DNA of 55,003 nucleotides. Source: a virus. A model generated the notes under the pieces. That model saw nothing but the letters and a program-made list of their open reading frames with translations, did not search any database and had not been told where the DNA came from. The DNA lies in the IMG/VR virus record IMGVR_UViG_3300030328_002398, positions 1 to 55,003 of that record. One strand, given 5' to 3'. Positions 6,813 to 14,038 of the stretch are shown in pieces (position 1 is the first letter of the stretch; the number at the start of each line of letters is the position of its first letter). A program made the translations under genes and the position numbers.

Positions 6813-6950
6813 ATGGCTGATACCCCTAAACCAGCTACCGAATATGACTCATCAAAAGATGACAGGATTTCTCGTCCTACGAGTAAATCAGTTGTTAAAG
6901 GAGCATATGACCCAAAAGCTGACGATAGAATTACTAGACCAACAAAATAA
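6813..6950 (+). CDS. 45-residue protein made of a two-fold repeat
   Basis: The whole peptide is nearly two copies of one unit: YDSSKDDRISRPTSK (11-25) and YDPKADDRITRPTK (32-45). It is hydrophilic, charged and probably disordered. A TATAAT (6793-6798) and a late-promoter-like site precede it. Likely a minor virion or assembly peptide; no family known. Confidence 0.7.
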   Translation: MADTPKPATEYDSSKDDRISRPTSKSVVKGAYDPKADDRITRPTK

Positions 6951-6958
6951 GAAAAACT

Positions 6959-7267
6959 ATGACAACTTCATATAACTATGATGGCACCGAACATATTGGT
7001 GCTGGAAGTACTGCTTCCTATGATGCTACTATTCACAATATATCCATTGATGATTATGCAGCTACTGTTGATTTTAATGTAGATACTATGAATACAGGTA
7101 CTACATATCCAGTTCCAACCGCAACTGTCGATCTTTCGGAAGTTCTTGCTAAACTAGACGATCTTAGTCGTAAAGTAGAACATTTACTTGAACATGCTCA
7201 TCAACCACTTCATGGTACGGTTAATTTAGAACCACCAGCTAAGGTAGGAGCAGGTTATACTACCTAA
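6959..7267 (+). CDS. hypothetical protein with C-terminal helix
   Basis: A 102-residue protein. The first 55 residues are Thr/Ser/Asp/Tyr-rich and beta-like (NYDGTEHIGAGSTASYDAT), followed by an amphipathic helix LSEVLAKLDDLSRKVEHLLEH and a His/Pro tail. The composition resembles a small virion decoration or fibre-associated protein. It begins 8 bases after the preceding gene. Confidence 0.7.
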   Translation: MTTSYNYDGTEHIGAGSTASYDATIHNISIDDYAATVDFNVDTMNTGTTYPVPTATVDLSEVLAKLDDLSRKVEHLLEHAHQPLHGTVNLEPPAKVGAGYTT

Positions 7268-7323
7268 GTAAAATTACGCCTTTAAGAATTGTTTAGATAT
7301 CGCTAAATTTGAGGATATCCTGA

Positions 7324-7330
7324 CTAAATA
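7324..7330 (+). promoter_or_regulatory. T4-type late promoter (CTAAATA)
   Basis: CTAAATA in a true intergenic gap, downstream of an inverted repeat GATATC/GATATC (about 7294-7318) and 80 bases before the next start at 7412. Confidence 0.5.
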
Positions 7331-7411
7331 GTGGTAGAATCGAAGGAAACAAGATGCACTGAAAACTCATCTAAATTATGGTTTCAATTGTTCTTTATGG
7401 AGGGCCCCAGT

Positions 7412-7591
7412 ATGCGTAACCTAATGTCACATAATCAAATGGCAGAATGGATACACCACGAAGATAGTCTGGACTCATTAACTTTTAGTGATTCCGATCA
7501 ACGTATGGATGAATATTTTGACTGTCTCATAGATTGTGATGACAATGCAAACCAATCGTGTCGAAGAGTGTGTAGCGATATCTTACGATAA
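7412..7591 (+). CDS. 59-residue acidic protein with four cysteines
   Basis: A small acidic protein with C-terminal cysteines in the pattern CLIDC...CRRVC, which could bind metal or form disulfides. ATG 7412 is chosen because GGAGGG (7399-7404) gives a strong ribosome binding site at normal spacing; an in-frame GTG at 7331 would add 27 residues of unlikely sequence. It ends before a strong terminator. Function unknown. Confidence 0.7.
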   Translation: MRNLMSHNQMAEWIHHEDSLDSLTFSDSDQRMDEYFDCLIDCDDNANQSCRRVCSDILR

Positions 7592-7625
7592 AAACTTAAT
7601 AGTAAACCCGTCTGTTTAAAAATAG

Positions 7626-7652
7626 AACCCCGACCAAAAATCGGGGTTTTTC
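7626..7652 (+). terminator. intrinsic terminator
   Basis: AACCCCGA (7626-7633) pairs perfectly with TCGGGGTT (7641-7648) around a CCAAAAA loop and runs into TTTTT. Confidence 0.93.
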
Positions 7653-7659
7653 AATTCAT

Positions 7660-7815
7660 ATGAGTATTATCATTTACCAAGAACACTGTGAGTTTTTAGA
7701 AAAAGAAAATGAACGGTTGAAAGAGGAGAATCTTTTTTTAAAAACACTACTAGAGTATAAGACTTTAGGACTTCCCTTGACAGAACAGTCAAAGGAAGGT
7801 ATAATCGAGCCGTAA
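7660..7815 (+). CDS. 51-residue coiled-coil peptide
   Basis: Residues 8-36 form a leucine-zipper-like coiled coil (EFLEKENERLKEENLFLKTL). It starts 8 bases after a terminator, so its own promoter is not obvious. A perfect sigma-70 promoter for the next genes lies inside its 3' end. Possibly a small protein-protein interaction factor; no family recognised. Confidence 0.65.
   Translation: MSIIIYQEHCEFLEKENERLKEENLFLKTLLEYKTLGLPLTEQSKEGIIEP
7777..7805 (+). promoter_or_regulatory. perfect-consensus sigma-70 promoter
   Basis: TTGACA (7777-7782) and TATAAT (7800-7805) are separated by exactly 17 bases, matching the bacterial housekeeping consensus at all 12 positions. It would start transcripts at about 7812 for the run of small genes beginning at 7827 and possibly on to def and ho1. 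Confidence 0.85.
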
Positions 7816-7826
7816 TTAACAGGATC

Positions 7827-7916
7827 ATGCCTTTTCTAATAATACCTGCTGCTCTTGCAGTCTATTCTGCATGGGTTATAATTAAATATGACCCCAATTC
7901 TCGTTTTAACCTATGA
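7827..7916 (+). CDS. 29-residue membrane peptide
   Basis: One hydrophobic helix (FLIIPAALAVYSAWVII) with a short polar tail. It is the first start after the consensus promoter and overlaps the next start as ATGA, which argues for translation. Function unknown. Confidence 0.6.
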   Translation: MPFLIIPAALAVYSAWVIIKYDPNSRFNL

Positions 7917-8101
7917 CGGAAGACGAAAAAGCTCAGATGTTCTTGGATGAAGTTCAAGAACAGGCAGGACTACCAAAGATTAAGTTGAGTCCTACTGGAA
8001 GTTGTTACAACTATAATAGACTTAAAAAAGAAGGTTTAGTTGATCAGTCCGAAGATGATGATGAAACTCAAGCCTATGATAAGATTCCTCATAGATATTG
8101 A
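7913..8101 (+). CDS. hypothetical acidic 62-residue protein
   Basis: A soluble acidic protein with a helical N-terminus (TEDEKAQMFLDEVQEQAG) and a Tyr/Asn-rich middle. It is coupled by ATGA to the preceding peptide. No domain recognised. Confidence 0.7.
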   Translation: MTEDEKAQMFLDEVQEQAGLPKIKLSPTGSCYNYNRLKKEGLVDQSEDDDETQAYDKIPHRY

Positions 8102-8110
8102 GTAATCTAA

Positions 8111-8117
8111 CTAAATA
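8111..8117 (+). promoter_or_regulatory. T4-type late promoter (CTAAATA)
   Basis: CTAAATA in the 22-base gap before ATG 8124. The short distance means the transcript leader would be minimal. Confidence 0.45.
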
Positions 8118-8123
8118 TAGATT

Positions 8124-8450
8124 ATGAGCCCAGATAGACATGACATACCATTTATAGGAGACTTCTATACCAAAGATGAAGTTGATGGTATGATTTCTGC
8201 TGCTCTTGCTGAAGCAAAAGCAATAGATGAAGCATCGATGCGTAAGCATAATAGAGATGCAACAATAATTAGTATGATTTTGGGATTTACTTGCTTAGCT
8301 CTCTTTCTCGACGGAACTTTAAGATTGTTAGGTATCATCCCACCTTTCATGGATATTGACATAAGTATCATTGATAAGGTTGCTGATAAAGTTGAAAATG
8401 AAATCATGCCATTAGTAAATCAAGCAAAAGGATACATACCAAGAATATGA
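8124..8450 (+). CDS. membrane protein, unknown function
   Basis: A 108-residue protein with a soluble N-terminal segment, an alanine-rich helix, a strong transmembrane helix (about 48-70, TIISMILGFTCLALFLDG) and an amphipathic C-terminal helix. It overlaps the next gene by ATGA. Unknown role; membrane proteins of this size occur throughout this early-gene block. Confidence 0.7.
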   Translation: MSPDRHDIPFIGDFYTKDEVDGMISAALAEAKAIDEASMRKHNRDATIISMILGFTCLALFLDGTLRLLGIIPPFMDIDISIIDKVADKVENEIMPLVNQAKGYIPRI

Positions 8451-8707
8451 TTTTTCTAGCAAAACCATCAGTTTATACATTGCCTGGAACATGGGAGAAA
8501 CAACCTTTGATTGAGCCAGGTCTTGCTATTCCAATTTTCATAGGAGCGATTGTTATTGGATTATTGGGTTATGGTATATACATGACCTTTGGTGCAGGTA
8601 AGGAAGGACTTAGGGATGAGATCGATGAACATGCTAAGATGCATGAACTAGGAATTGCTCATGGACATGAAGGTAGGAAAGCATCCATAAAACATAGTCA
8701 TGATTGA
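8447..8707 (+). CDS. PsbN-like small membrane protein
   Basis: Of 86 residues, the segment FIGAIVIGLLGYGIYMTFGAGKEGLRDEIDEH (described here by its ends, about residues 31-62) resembles PsbN, which is a single helix followed by GYALYTAFG and then LRDPFEEH. PsbN is needed for PSII assembly and repair in chloroplasts. The phage version has a longer N-terminus and a His-rich tail. Given psbA and ho1 nearby, a photosynthesis-related role is plausible, but the match is short and could be convergent. Confidence 0.5.
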   Translation: MIFLAKPSVYTLPGTWEKQPLIEPGLAIPIFIGAIVIGLLGYGIYMTFGAGKEGLRDEIDEHAKMHELGIAHGHEGRKASIKHSHD

Positions 8708-8804
8708 CACTTCATGGGAATCAATACGATTGTTTCTTATTATAGTGTTGGGTGTTGTTTGGTTTTATCTTTTGAATGTAGAACTTAGGAGTGGAGACGA
8801 TTAA
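8700..8804 (+). CDS. 34-residue membrane peptide
   Basis: One helix (SIRLFLIIVLGVVWFYLLNV) with acidic flanks. It starts within the end of the PsbN-like gene and its stop overlaps the next start by one base (TAATG), giving continuous coupling. Function unknown. Confidence 0.6.
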   Translation: MIDTSWESIRLFLIIVLGVVWFYLLNVELRSGDD

Positions 8805-9127
8805 TGGCAATATTTTTTATAATTACTTGGTTTGTTTTATTGTTCTATGCTGTTAGACTAATATCACAAGGATGGTCTGCTGCAGCTGATTTATCTAAAC
8901 CAATTATAGAGGAAAAGAAGAGGACTGTTCAAAGACCAATGCATCCAGAAATGGCAGAAGTTAAGACTGGTGATGAACTTTTAGTAGTTAATTTTAATAA
9001 ACAACCTGAACCCCAAGACCCATTATATAAGTCCTTACAGGATCGTATGGATAGTGGTCAGGTAGAAGATCCTTGGGAAGATGAAGAAGAAGATGATGAT
9101 GGGGATATAGTAATAGGAAGAAAATGA
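8804..9127 (+). CDS. membrane-anchored protein with acidic tail
   Basis: A 107-residue protein with an N-terminal transmembrane anchor (2-24), a soluble middle with TGDELLVVNFN and a strongly acidic stretch (EDPWEDEEEDDDGD) near the end. It is coupled to def by ATGA. Unknown function. Confidence 0.72.
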   Translation: MAIFFIITWFVLLFYAVRLISQGWSAAADLSKPIIEEKKRTVQRPMHPEMAEVKTGDELLVVNFNKQPEPQDPLYKSLQDRMDSGQVEDPWEDEEEDDDGDIVIGRK

Positions 9128-9570
9128 TTAGAACAATAGGAGATGATGTCCTTAGAGTAGTATCTACTGAGATCGATGTAATAGACGATACTATCGAGGA
9201 ATTATATGATAAAATGTCCGATGCAATGTATAAATATGAGGGCATTGGTTTAGCCGCACCACAGATAGGTATTAACAAACGTGTTATTACTATTGACGAG
9301 GACGGAAAAGCCTATATGATGATAAATCCAAGGATAACTTGGAAGAGTAAGGAGGAGTGTCTATTTGATGAAGCTTGTTTAAGTGTTCCTGATGAACATG
9401 GAGAAGTTTCAAGACCCAAAGAGATCAAAGTTAAATTTCAAGATAAATCAGGAAAGTATAAAGCATGGAAACTTACTGATTTACCTGCAAGGGTTGTTCA
9501 ACATGAGATTGATCATTTAGATGGTATCCTATTTGTAGATTATTTGGAGGAAAATGAACACAGTAACTAA
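9124..9570 (+). CDS. def: peptide deformylase
   Basis: It removes the N-formyl group from nascent proteins. All three motifs are present in 148 residues: GIGLAAPQ (40-47), EACLS (83-87, metal ligand Cys85; the usual form is EGCLS) and HEIDH (127-131). Cyanophage deformylases are short, lacking C-terminal extensions, and are thought to act on D1 and other host and phage proteins made during infection. It overlaps the next gene by 17 bases. Confidence 0.97.
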   Translation: MIRTIGDDVLRVVSTEIDVIDDTIEELYDKMSDAMYKYEGIGLAAPQIGINKRVITIDEDGKAYMMINPRITWKSKEECLFDEACLSVPDEHGEVSRPKEIKVKFQDKSGKYKAWKLTDLPARVVQHEIDHLDGILFVDYLEENEHSN

Positions 9571-9796
9571 GTTTCATCTTGATGAAGCACAAAAACATTT
9601 AAGAAAAGCATTGGGTTATTCATCTGAGGATGAAAACACAGAAGAATTACAGAAGATGACAGACATCCTTAGTACCTTGGATGGGTGGAAGGGTGACAAA
9701 CCTGTTAAACATGTATTAAACAATTCAGGATTGAGATGGGATAATGAATATGCATTTTTTCCCTCTTTACAAGAAGAAGATTCTGATGTACAATAA
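9554..9796 (+). CDS. hypothetical protein overlapping def
   Basis: An 80-residue acidic helical protein (FHLDEAQKHLRKALGYSSEDE) with a Trp-containing middle. It begins inside the last six codons of def. No family recognised. Confidence 0.7.
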   Translation: MNTVTKFHLDEAQKHLRKALGYSSEDENTEELQKMTDILSTLDGWKGDKPVKHVLNNSGLRWDNEYAFFPSLQEEDSDVQ

Positions 9797-9816
9797 TAAT
9801 ATTACTCCTTAAGGAT

Positions 9817-10539
9817 ATGGCAGTAGTTGATTTTGCAAAACAATTAAAAGAGGGTACTAAAACTTCACATACAGCGGCCGAAAACACTAAATTTGTTAAG
9901 GGTTTTCTTAAAGGTTGTGTTGATAAGGATAGTTACGGTCAATTAATTGCTAACTTCTATTTCATATATCATGCTTTAGAATCTGAAGTAGATAGATTAA
10001 AAGAAGAAGACCAAGTAATAGGACAGATTGCATTTGACGATCTGAAACGTCATGATGCACTTGCAGAAGACTGTAAGTATTACTGGGGCGAGACTTGGCA
10101 AGATAAGATACGTCCGACTATAGAAACACAGAAGTATGTTGATCGTATTAGAGAAGTAGCTCATAAAGATCCATACCTTCTTGTAGGACACCATTATACT
10201 CGATATCTTGGTGATCTATCTGGAGGACAGATTCTTAAGGGAATTGCAGAAAGAGCTTTGAATATTCAAGTTGGTGATGGTGGATTGGATTTCTATGAAT
10301 TCCCAACCATTTCTGATAAGAAAGCATTTAAAACAAAATATCGTGCAACCTTAGATGCTTTGCCTATTGATGAATCACAGGCAAATGCTATTGTTACTGA
10401 GGCAAACTATGCATTTCGTTTGAACATGTTTATGTTTGATGAGATACAAGGCAATGCAGGTAAATCATTCTTACAATTACTGAATAGTTATTTTCAGGAT
10501 TTTGTTAGGGAGATGACAGTTTCGGCTAGATATAGATGA
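9817..10539 (+). CDS. ho1: heme oxygenase (biliverdin-producing)
   Basis: It opens heme to biliverdin IX-alpha, the precursor of phycobilins, using ferredoxin as electron donor. The 240 residues match cyanobacterial HO1: proximal heme ligand His18 in TSHTAAEN, and the distal helix YLGDLSGGQIL (130-140). Cyanophage ho1 usually travels with bilin reductases such as pebS or pcyA; none is visible here. The stop overlaps the next start by ATGA. Confidence 0.96.
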   Translation: MAVVDFAKQLKEGTKTSHTAAENTKFVKGFLKGCVDKDSYGQLIANFYFIYHALESEVDRLKEEDQVIGQIAFDDLKRHDALAEDCKYYWGETWQDKIRPTIETQKYVDRIREVAHKDPYLLVGHHYTRYLGDLSGGQILKGIAERALNIQVGDGGLDFYEFPTISDKKAFKTKYRATLDALPIDESQANAIVTEANYAFRLNMFMFDEIQGNAGKSFLQLLNSYFQDFVREMTVSARYR

Positions 10540-10805
10540 CTTTTTTATTGATTCTAATTAGTAACTTGATACTATATGCAGTATTGAGAATACATCTAGT
10601 TAAGAAGTTTCGTAATACTTATTCAATCTATCTTAAGGATAGTGATGGTAATAGACAAACCCTATCAGATACTATTGCATACATACTGGAACAGAGAGAT
10701 ATTCTTGATCAGAAAGTAATGTATGTTGCTGGTGAGATGGAAAAGCAGTGGCTTGAAATCGAAAAGGTCAAGATGGTAACTGGTACAGACAAATACGATA
10801 CTTAA
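10536..10805 (+). CDS. membrane-anchored coiled-coil protein
   Basis: An 89-residue protein with an N-terminal helix anchor (2-22) and a helical, coiled-coil-like soluble part (DTIAYILEQRDILDQKVMY). It is coupled to ho1 by ATGA. Unknown. Confidence 0.7.
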   Translation: MTFLLILISNLILYAVLRIHLVKKFRNTYSIYLKDSDGNRQTLSDTIAYILEQRDILDQKVMYVAGEMEKQWLEIEKVKMVTGTDKYDT

Positions 10806-10806
10806 T

Positions 10807-10998
10807 ATGAACGATAGATTATCCCTAGATGATAACGAGTCATTTGAAGAGAAAAGAGATCGTGCAAAATCTCTATTCTTAGAATCCCTCTATAAAGCAG
10901 ATCATCAACTTAGAGGATGTGCTCATAATCAAAAGTGTTTTCATGAACTGATGCAGATCAGGGAAGAAATCATTGAACATGTTCGGGGCATGAAATGA
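10807..10998 (+). CDS. hypothetical 63-residue helical protein
   Basis: A charged helical protein with two cysteines (38 and 44) and a His-rich middle. It starts one base after the preceding stop and overlaps the next start by ATGA. Confidence 0.68.
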   Translation: MNDRLSLDDNESFEEKRDRAKSLFLESLYKADHQLRGCAHNQKCFHELMQIREEIIEHVRGMK

Positions 10999-11141
10999 CC
11001 CTATTAGAGAGGCAACTCCTAGTAGTTCAGAAACTCAGATCTTCAATGCCTGATGTTGATCGTACGTATTTCTACTTAAGTGAAACGCTAAATATAAAAG
11101 CACACTTGAGGAATACGAAGGAACAATTTAATGGTAAATGA
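10995..11141 (+). CDS. hypothetical 48-residue protein
   Basis: An amphipathic helical N-terminus (TLLERQLLVVQKLRSSM) and a basic tail. It is coupled by overlaps at both ends. A CTAAATA (11088-11094) lies inside it and might serve the next two genes. Confidence 0.62.
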   Translation: MTLLERQLLVVQKLRSSMPDVDRTYFYLSETLNIKAHLRNTKEQFNGK

Positions 11142-11298
11142 GTCAGAGAGAAAGGATTTGAGGAAAACCGCAAAAAGGTTAATTAAGATTGCAAAAAAAC
11201 ACCCAGAATGGTACAATGATTCTGAGGTTAGATACGCTAAGATGATAAAGCGTGCAAACAAAAAAATTAAGAATAAAAACGATGAAAATCTTCCTTGA
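11131..11298 (+). CDS. 55-residue very basic protein
   Basis: A Lys/Arg-rich helical peptide (RKTAKRLIKIAKKHPEWY ... KMIKRANKKIKNKN) that could bind nucleic acid. It begins 11 bases before the previous stop and ends 17 bases into talC. Function unknown. Confidence 0.65.
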   Translation: MVNESERKDLRKTAKRLIKIAKKHPEWYNDSEVRYAKMIKRANKKIKNKNDENLP

Positions 11299-11932
11299 TA
11301 CTGCCGACTTTGACCTGATTAATGAAAGGGTTCAGACAGGTCTTATAGACGGTGTGACAACAAACCCATCACTTATACTTAAAAGTGGCGGAGACCCAGT
11401 AGAGACGATTAAGAAGATCTCTGGAGAGTTTCCTTATTTCGAGTCCATTTCTGCTGAGGTAGTTGCAGATAATGCTCCAGAGATGATGGAACAGGCACAG
11501 GCATTTAAAGATCTTAAGAATGTTACTATTAAGGTTCCATTGACAACTGAAGGATTGAAGGCATGTAAGATGCTTGCATCCGATGGTTTTACTGTAAATG
11601 TAACTCTATGTTTTTCAGTTGCACAGGCAGTTCTTGCAGCAAAAGCTGATGCCACATATGTTTCACCATTTGTAGGTAGGGTTGATGATAACTCTTTTGA
11701 TGGTGTAGGATTGGTTAATGATATTTCCTCTCTATATAAAGAGCACCTATCAAGGACACAAGTTCTTGCAGCATCTCTCAGGAATGTAGCTGATGTTGCT
11801 AAGTGTTTCTCTGTGGGAGCAGATGTAGTAACAATGCCTCCTACAATTTTCGATAAGATGTATAATCACATCTTAACTGACAAGGGACTTGAATTGTTCC
11901 AAAATGATTGGAATTCTATTAATACAAAATAA
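11282..11932 (+). CDS. talC: transaldolase-family protein TalC
   Basis: At 216 residues it is the short transaldolase / fructose-6-phosphate aldolase type that is a hallmark of cyanophages. Visible are FLDTADF (4-10), DGVTTNPSLI (23-32), the Schiff-base Lys84 in VTIKVPLT, and TLCFSVAQA. It drives the pentose phosphate pathway to make NADPH and ribose for nucleotide synthesis, together with cp12 (30719), which inhibits the Calvin cycle. ATG 11282 matches the family start; an in-frame ATG at 11252 would add ten basic residues. Confidence 0.96.
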   Translation: MKIFLDTADFDLINERVQTGLIDGVTTNPSLILKSGGDPVETIKKISGEFPYFESISAEVVADNAPEMMEQAQAFKDLKNVTIKVPLTTEGLKACKMLASDGFTVNVTLCFSVAQAVLAAKADATYVSPFVGRVDDNSFDGVGLVNDISSLYKEHLSRTQVLAASLRNVADVAKCFSVGADVVTMPPTIFDKMYNHILTDKGLELFQNDWNSINTK

Positions 11933-12144
11933 TGGCATTATCGACACAAGTAGAAGAGGGATTACGAGCTGCTGAAAAGGAACTTCGTGAGACTCTCGCT
12001 TTTGCTGCTAGAGCAGAAAAACCTTATATTGTTAGAGAGATTGGAGGTATGATTTCTCATATCGATAATTTACTCTCAACAGACAATCTGTTTGATAGAA
12101 TGGATAAGGTCATCGGTGATCTGGAAAAGGAGAGAGATGACTGA
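11932..12144 (+). CDS. hypothetical 70-residue helical protein
   Basis: A fully helical, charged protein (VEEGLRAAEKELRETLAFAARAEK). It is coupled to talC by a TAATG overlap. No known domain. Confidence 0.72.
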   Translation: MALSTQVEEGLRAAEKELRETLAFAARAEKPYIVREIGGMISHIDNLLSTDNLFDRMDKVIGDLEKERDD

Positions 12145-12334
12145 CTGGAGGTACAATGATGAACGTATGAAAATACGTCAAGAATCTTTTTTAGCCCTTA
12201 AAAATTACAATGATTTAGATCATGTCAGGTTCCTCTATGAATTTTGCCACCTCTGGGTATCGCAGGGGAGAAAGGACACAATCGGAATCGAAGACAGTTT
12301 TCTTAGATTCTACGAAGACTCGAAAAGTACGTGA
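12137..12334 (+). CDS. hypothetical 65-residue protein
   Basis: An aromatic-rich helical protein (MTDWRYNDERMKIRQESFLA) that starts 8 bases before the preceding stop. Its last 113 bases overlap the next gene in another frame, which is long for this genome, so one of the two may be mis-started or not translated. Confidence 0.55.
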   Translation: MTDWRYNDERMKIRQESFLALKNYNDLDHVRFLYEFCHLWVSQGRKDTIGIEDSFLRFYEDSKST

Positions 12335-12539
12335 AGATTCCATAGTACGAGTTCCTGATGCTCTAAGTTGCGGTAAAGCACTAGAAGGTCGGGTTCTTTT
12401 TATAGGTGATCGTTCAAGTCGTTCTTTAAATGGAACAAAACATGCGGTATATCTTACTGTCTGTATAAACGAAAAATCCCTTACAGGACTTTTAGTATTT
12501 GAACACGAGTGGCCCACTTTAGAAGTCGTTAAGTATTAA
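12222..12539 (+). CDS. hypothetical protein, beta-rich C-terminus
   Basis: A 105-residue frame. From about residue 27 it looks like a compact beta protein (SIVRVPDAL, RVLFIGD, HAVYLTVCI, LTGLLVFEHEWP). The first 38 codons overlap the preceding gene, so the true start may be downstream at a non-ATG codon. Function unknown. Confidence 0.55.
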   Translation: MSGSSMNFATSGYRRGERTQSESKTVFLDSTKTRKVREDSIVRVPDALSCGKALEGRVLFIGDRSSRSLNGTKHAVYLTVCINEKSLTGLLVFEHEWPTLEVVKY

Positions 12540-12543
12540 ATTT

Positions 12544-12777
12544 ATGTTTACAATATACGGAAAAGAAGGATGTGGTGTCTGTAACAAGCTTATAATGGTT
12601 ATGGATATGATTGGGAAGGATTATGAGTATAAACTTCTTGGTGTGGATTACACTGAAGAAGATTTTGAAACTAAATTTCCCAATAAAAATATGTTCCCCC
12701 AAGTAGAATTGGACGGTGAATATATTGGAGATTGTAAAAAGACTATTAATTATTTAAAAGAACATAGGGTCATTTGA
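12544..12777 (+). CDS. glutaredoxin-like protein with CGVC active site
   Basis: A 77-residue thioredoxin-fold protein with CGVC (10-13), MFPQV cis-proline motif and DGEYIGD. The CGVC site differs from the CPYC of the glutaredoxin at 3125, and only 4 bases separate it from the preceding gene. It is probably a redox partner for ribonucleotide reductase or another phage enzyme. Confidence 0.88.
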   Translation: MFTIYGKEGCGVCNKLIMVMDMIGKDYEYKLLGVDYTEEDFETKFPNKNMFPQVELDGEYIGDCKKTINYLKEHRVI

Positions 12778-12778
12778 T

Positions 12779-12931
12779 ATGGCACTTGGAGACATCGACA
12801 TAAATAAGGGCGTTGAACTTTTACTAAAAGGAGAACCTAAAAAACCAGAACCCAAAAAGACTTTTGAGTTAAGATTTGAAGTCCTGAACAGGGAAGTCAA
12901 TCTTTCTCTAGACATTAAAAAGAAGACATAA
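12779..12931 (+). CDS. hypothetical 50-residue protein
   Basis: A short basic protein with a Lys/Pro hinge (GEPKKPEPKKTFELRFEV) and a predicted beta hairpin. It starts one base after the previous stop. Unknown. Confidence 0.65.
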   Translation: MALGDIDINKGVELLLKGEPKKPEPKKTFELRFEVLNREVNLSLDIKKKT

Positions 12932-12946
12932 CCACGGAGAGGAGCT

Positions 12947-13189
12947 ATGGAAGCTACAGCACTTGTTATAATGACTTTATTGTGCGTGACATTTCTGATG
13001 ATTGGTGGTATAATAGGCTGGTTAGCACAACAAAATAAATTACTCTATCCTCATCAATACGAGCAGGTTGCATATGCACATCCAGAAATGTTTGATGAAC
13101 ATGGTAATTTGATCCCAGATGAGATTTTAGCACTTCGATTTGAAAACAACTATGACGACAGCGAAGAAGACACCGACGAAGAGGAGTAA
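12947..13189 (+). CDS. membrane-anchored acidic protein
   Basis: An 80-residue protein with an N-terminal transmembrane helix (3-26, MTLLCVTFLMIGGIIGWL) and a cytosolic acidic tail ending DDSEEDTDEEE. The strong site GGAGAGGAG precedes the start. Unknown. Confidence 0.75.
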   Translation: MEATALVIMTLLCVTFLMIGGIIGWLAQQNKLLYPHQYEQVAYAHPEMFDEHGNLIPDEILALRFENNYDDSEEDTDEEE

Positions 13190-13739
13190 AACTACAGCGA
13201 CTCGTAAAAGGGCTACTACAAAGAAGCCCACAGCTACACGAAAACCAAGAACAGTGGCAGTTAAAAAACGGGAACTGCCACCCAACCCCTTGGTTCATGA
13301 GATTCTAGAAGCAGTTGATTCTGAAAAGGTTCATACTAAAAAGGTAGATCTAATTAAGACTCATTGTAACAATGATGGCATGAAGATGCTTTTCATTTGG
13401 AATTTTGACGAAAGTGTCATATCCATGCTTCCTGATGGACCTGTTCCTTACCAACCAGTTGATGGTGATCAACAGGCAGATCCAGAAAAGGGAATGCCTC
13501 AGAGAACTACTATTCGTAATGGTGGAAGACAATTCTATCGTTTTGTCAAAGGTGGTGATGATGCTTTGAATAAGATAAAGAGAGAAAGTATGTTTATTAA
13601 TTTACTTGAAACTCTTCATCAAGAAGAAGCAGAGATTCTTATATTGGTTAAGGATAAACAACTGGGTTCAAAGTTTGGTATTACTAAAGAACTAGTTTCA
13701 GAAGCTTTTCCAGAGATTACTTGGGGGAACAGAAGTTGA
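13152..13739 (+). CDS. cyanophage protein with histone-H1-like N-terminus (DUF6433-like)
   Basis: A 195-residue protein in two parts. Residues 1-40 are Lys/Thr/Arg/Pro-rich and resemble histone H1 tails (KKTPTKRSKTTATRKRATTK). The remainder is a folded domain (PLVHEILEAVDSEK, MLFIWNFDESV, ETLHQEEAEILILVKD). The folded part looks like a conserved cyanophage family of unknown role that I would tentatively place in DUF6433. ATG 13152 reduces the overlap with the upstream gene; ATG 13140 is also possible. The basic tail suggests DNA or RNA binding. Confidence 0.7.
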   Translation: MTTAKKTPTKRSKTTATRKRATTKKPTATRKPRTVAVKKRELPPNPLVHEILEAVDSEKVHTKKVDLIKTHCNNDGMKMLFIWNFDESVISMLPDGPVPYQPVDGDQQADPEKGMPQRTTIRNGGRQFYRFVKGGDDALNKIKRESMFINLLETLHQEEAEILILVKDKQLGSKFGITKELVSEAFPEITWGNRS

Positions 13740-14038
13740 AGATAATTCACGAAAACTGTGATCCTAAATTAGCACAGGATAAGAAACTTCCCTATACAGC
13801 ATATCTTGTCGAATATCGTAATGAGGAAAAAACTTGTTACGATATTGCTTTAGGCGATAGTACAGTTGAGATGTTTGACTATTACTATGATAAGTACAAG
13901 AATGTCGTAGCATGGAAACAGTCTGATGGTCAGGTCAATCCCAAATTGTGGAGAGAGAATATGATCAAGAAGTCTGAACCTAAAGCACCTGAGAGGAAGA
14001 CTAGAAAAAGAAAACCAAAAGATGGTGAGGAGAAATAA
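13736..14038 (+). CDS. hypothetical protein with basic C-terminus, TTG start
   Basis: A 100-residue protein: a conserved-looking domain (IIHENCDPKLAQDKKLPYTA, then YDIALGDSTVEMFDYYYDKY) and a Lys/Arg-rich tail. No ATG is available. TTG 13736, 8 bases after GGGGG and overlapping the upstream stop as TTGA, is the best start; TTG 13721 is the alternative. Function unknown. Confidence 0.7.
   Translation: MKIIHENCDPKLAQDKKLPYTAYLVEYRNEEKTCYDIALGDSTVEMFDYYYDKYKNVVAWKQSDGQVNPKLWRENMIKKSEPKAPERKTRKRKPKDGEEK

Noticed and set aside
7294-7318. GATATC inverted repeat as an attachment site
   Set aside because: No integrase or tRNA-like context; lytic T4-like phage.
11088-11094. CTAAATA inside a coding region as talC promoter
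   Set aside because: Within a translated frame and not positioned like the intergenic copies; similar in-gene copies at 15035, 30475 and 36631 look accidental.
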